Both the position numbers and the translations under genes were made by a program. This document shows, one piece after another, positions 63,415 through 64,000 of a DNA stretch of 64,000 bases. This DNA is from Bacteroidales bacterium (GTDB taxonomy: Bacteria; Bacteroidota; Bacteroidia; Bacteroidales; UBA932), in assembly GCA_017548445.1 (NCBI GenBank), contig JAFYZZ010000027.1, positions 1 to 64,000 of the forward strand. The letters are read 5' to 3'. Each line of letters starts with the position of its first letter. Position 1 is the first letter of the stretch. The notes beneath the pieces were generated by a model, which had not been told where the DNA came from, made no database searches, and worked only from the letters and a program-made list of their open reading frames with translations.

Positions 63415-64000
63415 CTACCGCACCTTGCTGTCGCAGTACCAGCAGCGGGTGATTCCGTTCTCGGCGAGGCGGAAGCGCGGCTGCACGTTCTCATTGTTGC
63501 AGATGCACTTGGTGTTGGAGCAGTGCAGGTTGGGATTGAGGATGGGGGCCTCGTGCTCCGGCATCGTGTGCGCCGGGTCGTTCTTCCATTCCATCAAGCT
63601 GATGATCAGCGCCATACGGACAAGTTTCCCGTTCTCCACCTGGCGGAAATACGCCGCCCTCGGGTCGTCGTCCACCTCGGTGAGGATCTCGTTCACGCGC
63701 GGCAGCGGGTGCAGCACCGCCATCTTCGGCTTCGCGAGCGCCATACGCCGGGCGTCCAGCACGAAGCTGTCCTTCACGCGGTCGAACTCGTCTTCGTCCA
63801 GGAAGCGCTCCTTCTGCACGCGCGTCATATACAGCACGTCCAGCTCGGGGATGGCCTCGTCCAGGCTGTCCGTCTCGCGGTACGCCACGCCCATCTTGTC
63901 GCACACGTCCTGCTTGATGTAATCCGGCAAGCGCAGTTCGTCCGGAGCGATGAGCACGACCCGGATGCCGTGGTAGCGCGACAGCGCCTTGATGAGCGAA
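63415..64000 (-). CDS. pyrB: Aspartate carbamoyltransferase with PyrI-like zinc tail (5' part beyond window)
   Basis: Only the last 194 residues are visible; the frame continues past the right edge. The end of the catalytic chain is clear (SLIKALSRYHGIRVVLIAPD, ELDVLYMTRVQKERF, AVLHPLPRVNEI, NGKLVRMALII). Instead of stopping there, the protein goes on for about 60 residues that match the zinc domain of the regulatory chain PyrI: LHCSNTKCICNN and ITRCWYCDSK give a Cys-x4-Cys and Cys-x2-Cys set. The allosteric domain of PyrI is missing. In E. coli this zinc domain joins the regulatory to the catalytic chains, so here it may stabilise or tether the enzyme. Two bases separate its stop from the preceding gene's stop. 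Confidence 0.9.
   Translation of the reverse strand, partial: SLIKALSRYHGIRVVLIAPDELRLPDYIKQDVCDKMGVAYRETDSLDEAIPELDVLYMTRVQKERFLDEDEFDRVKDSFVLDARRMALAKPKMAVLHPLPRVNEILTEVDDDPRAAYFRQVENGKLVRMALIISLMEWKNDPAHTMPEHEAPILNPNLHCSNTKCICNNENVQPRFRLAENGITRCWYCDSKVR

Overview
The window reads as high-GC chromosomal DNA from a member of the Bacteroidota, probably an uncultured Bacteroidales from a gut or rumen. The main evidence is the promoter grammar: at least fifteen gene starts sit just downstream of the -7 box TAnnTTTG typical of that phylum, several with TTG about 19-20 bases further upstream. Further support comes from many lipoprotein and secreted carbohydrate-active enzymes (GH97, GH3, GH43-like, GH5, CE2, CE6-like and CE1-like), a regulatory-domain outer-membrane barrel protein, and Bacteroidota-like housekeeping genes. 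The species is not identifiable from the sequence alone. CATG is almost absent from the whole window, which shapes codon choice in front of every Met codon.

Left third (1-31.5 kb). A partial secreted glycosidase-like gene and ftcD run leftwards. Rightwards follow a CE2 esterase, an SGNH protein and an MBOAT O-acyltransferase, together a polysaccharide O-acetylation/deacetylation module. A double metallo-beta-lactamase lipoprotein comes next, then a 1440-residue GH43-like/CBM/esterase/esterase protein and a GH3 glycosidase. A leftward four-gene fatty-acid-like module (acyl-AMP ligase, KAS, FabZ, FabI) ends at a terminator before a glutaminyl cyclase. Then come a LytTR regulator, two Lys tRNAs, an SDR gene flanked by 58-bp direct repeats, two esterases, a GH5 enzyme with a duplicated N-terminal domain, small envelope proteins and GH97.

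Middle (31.5-40.4 kb). This part holds htpG, a long inverted-repeat element, a 965-residue outer-membrane protein with a Gly/Asn/Arg-rich tail, a second acyl-CoA ligase, a HAD phosphatase and a lipoprotein with a likely TIM-barrel fold.

Right third (39-64 kb) is nucleotide metabolism. One leftward operon is guaB-guaA-cotH-guaA2-uraA-lipoprotein, with a second GMP synthetase that has no glutaminase domain. The other is purE-purL-purC-purF-purM-purN-purH-purD::folD plus a BASS transporter. Its PurF has lost the catalytic Cys and other glutaminase residues, while its PRPP site and Fe-S ligands look intact. Both operons start at promoters with the same 12-bp element, AAGTTATC(A/G)ACA, at exactly the same distance from the -7 box. 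FolD makes the formyl-folate used by PurN and PurH. The right end carries a lipoprotein-type peptide deformylase, an MgtC-like protein, pyrC and the end of a pyrB with a PyrI-like zinc tail.

Taken together, the strongest candidate for an undescribed system is a purine pathway with reduced dependence on glutamine (glutaminase-dead PurF, ATP-pyrophosphatase-only GuaA2), folate supply built in by fusion, and co-regulation through a shared upstream element. The functional part of this is inference.
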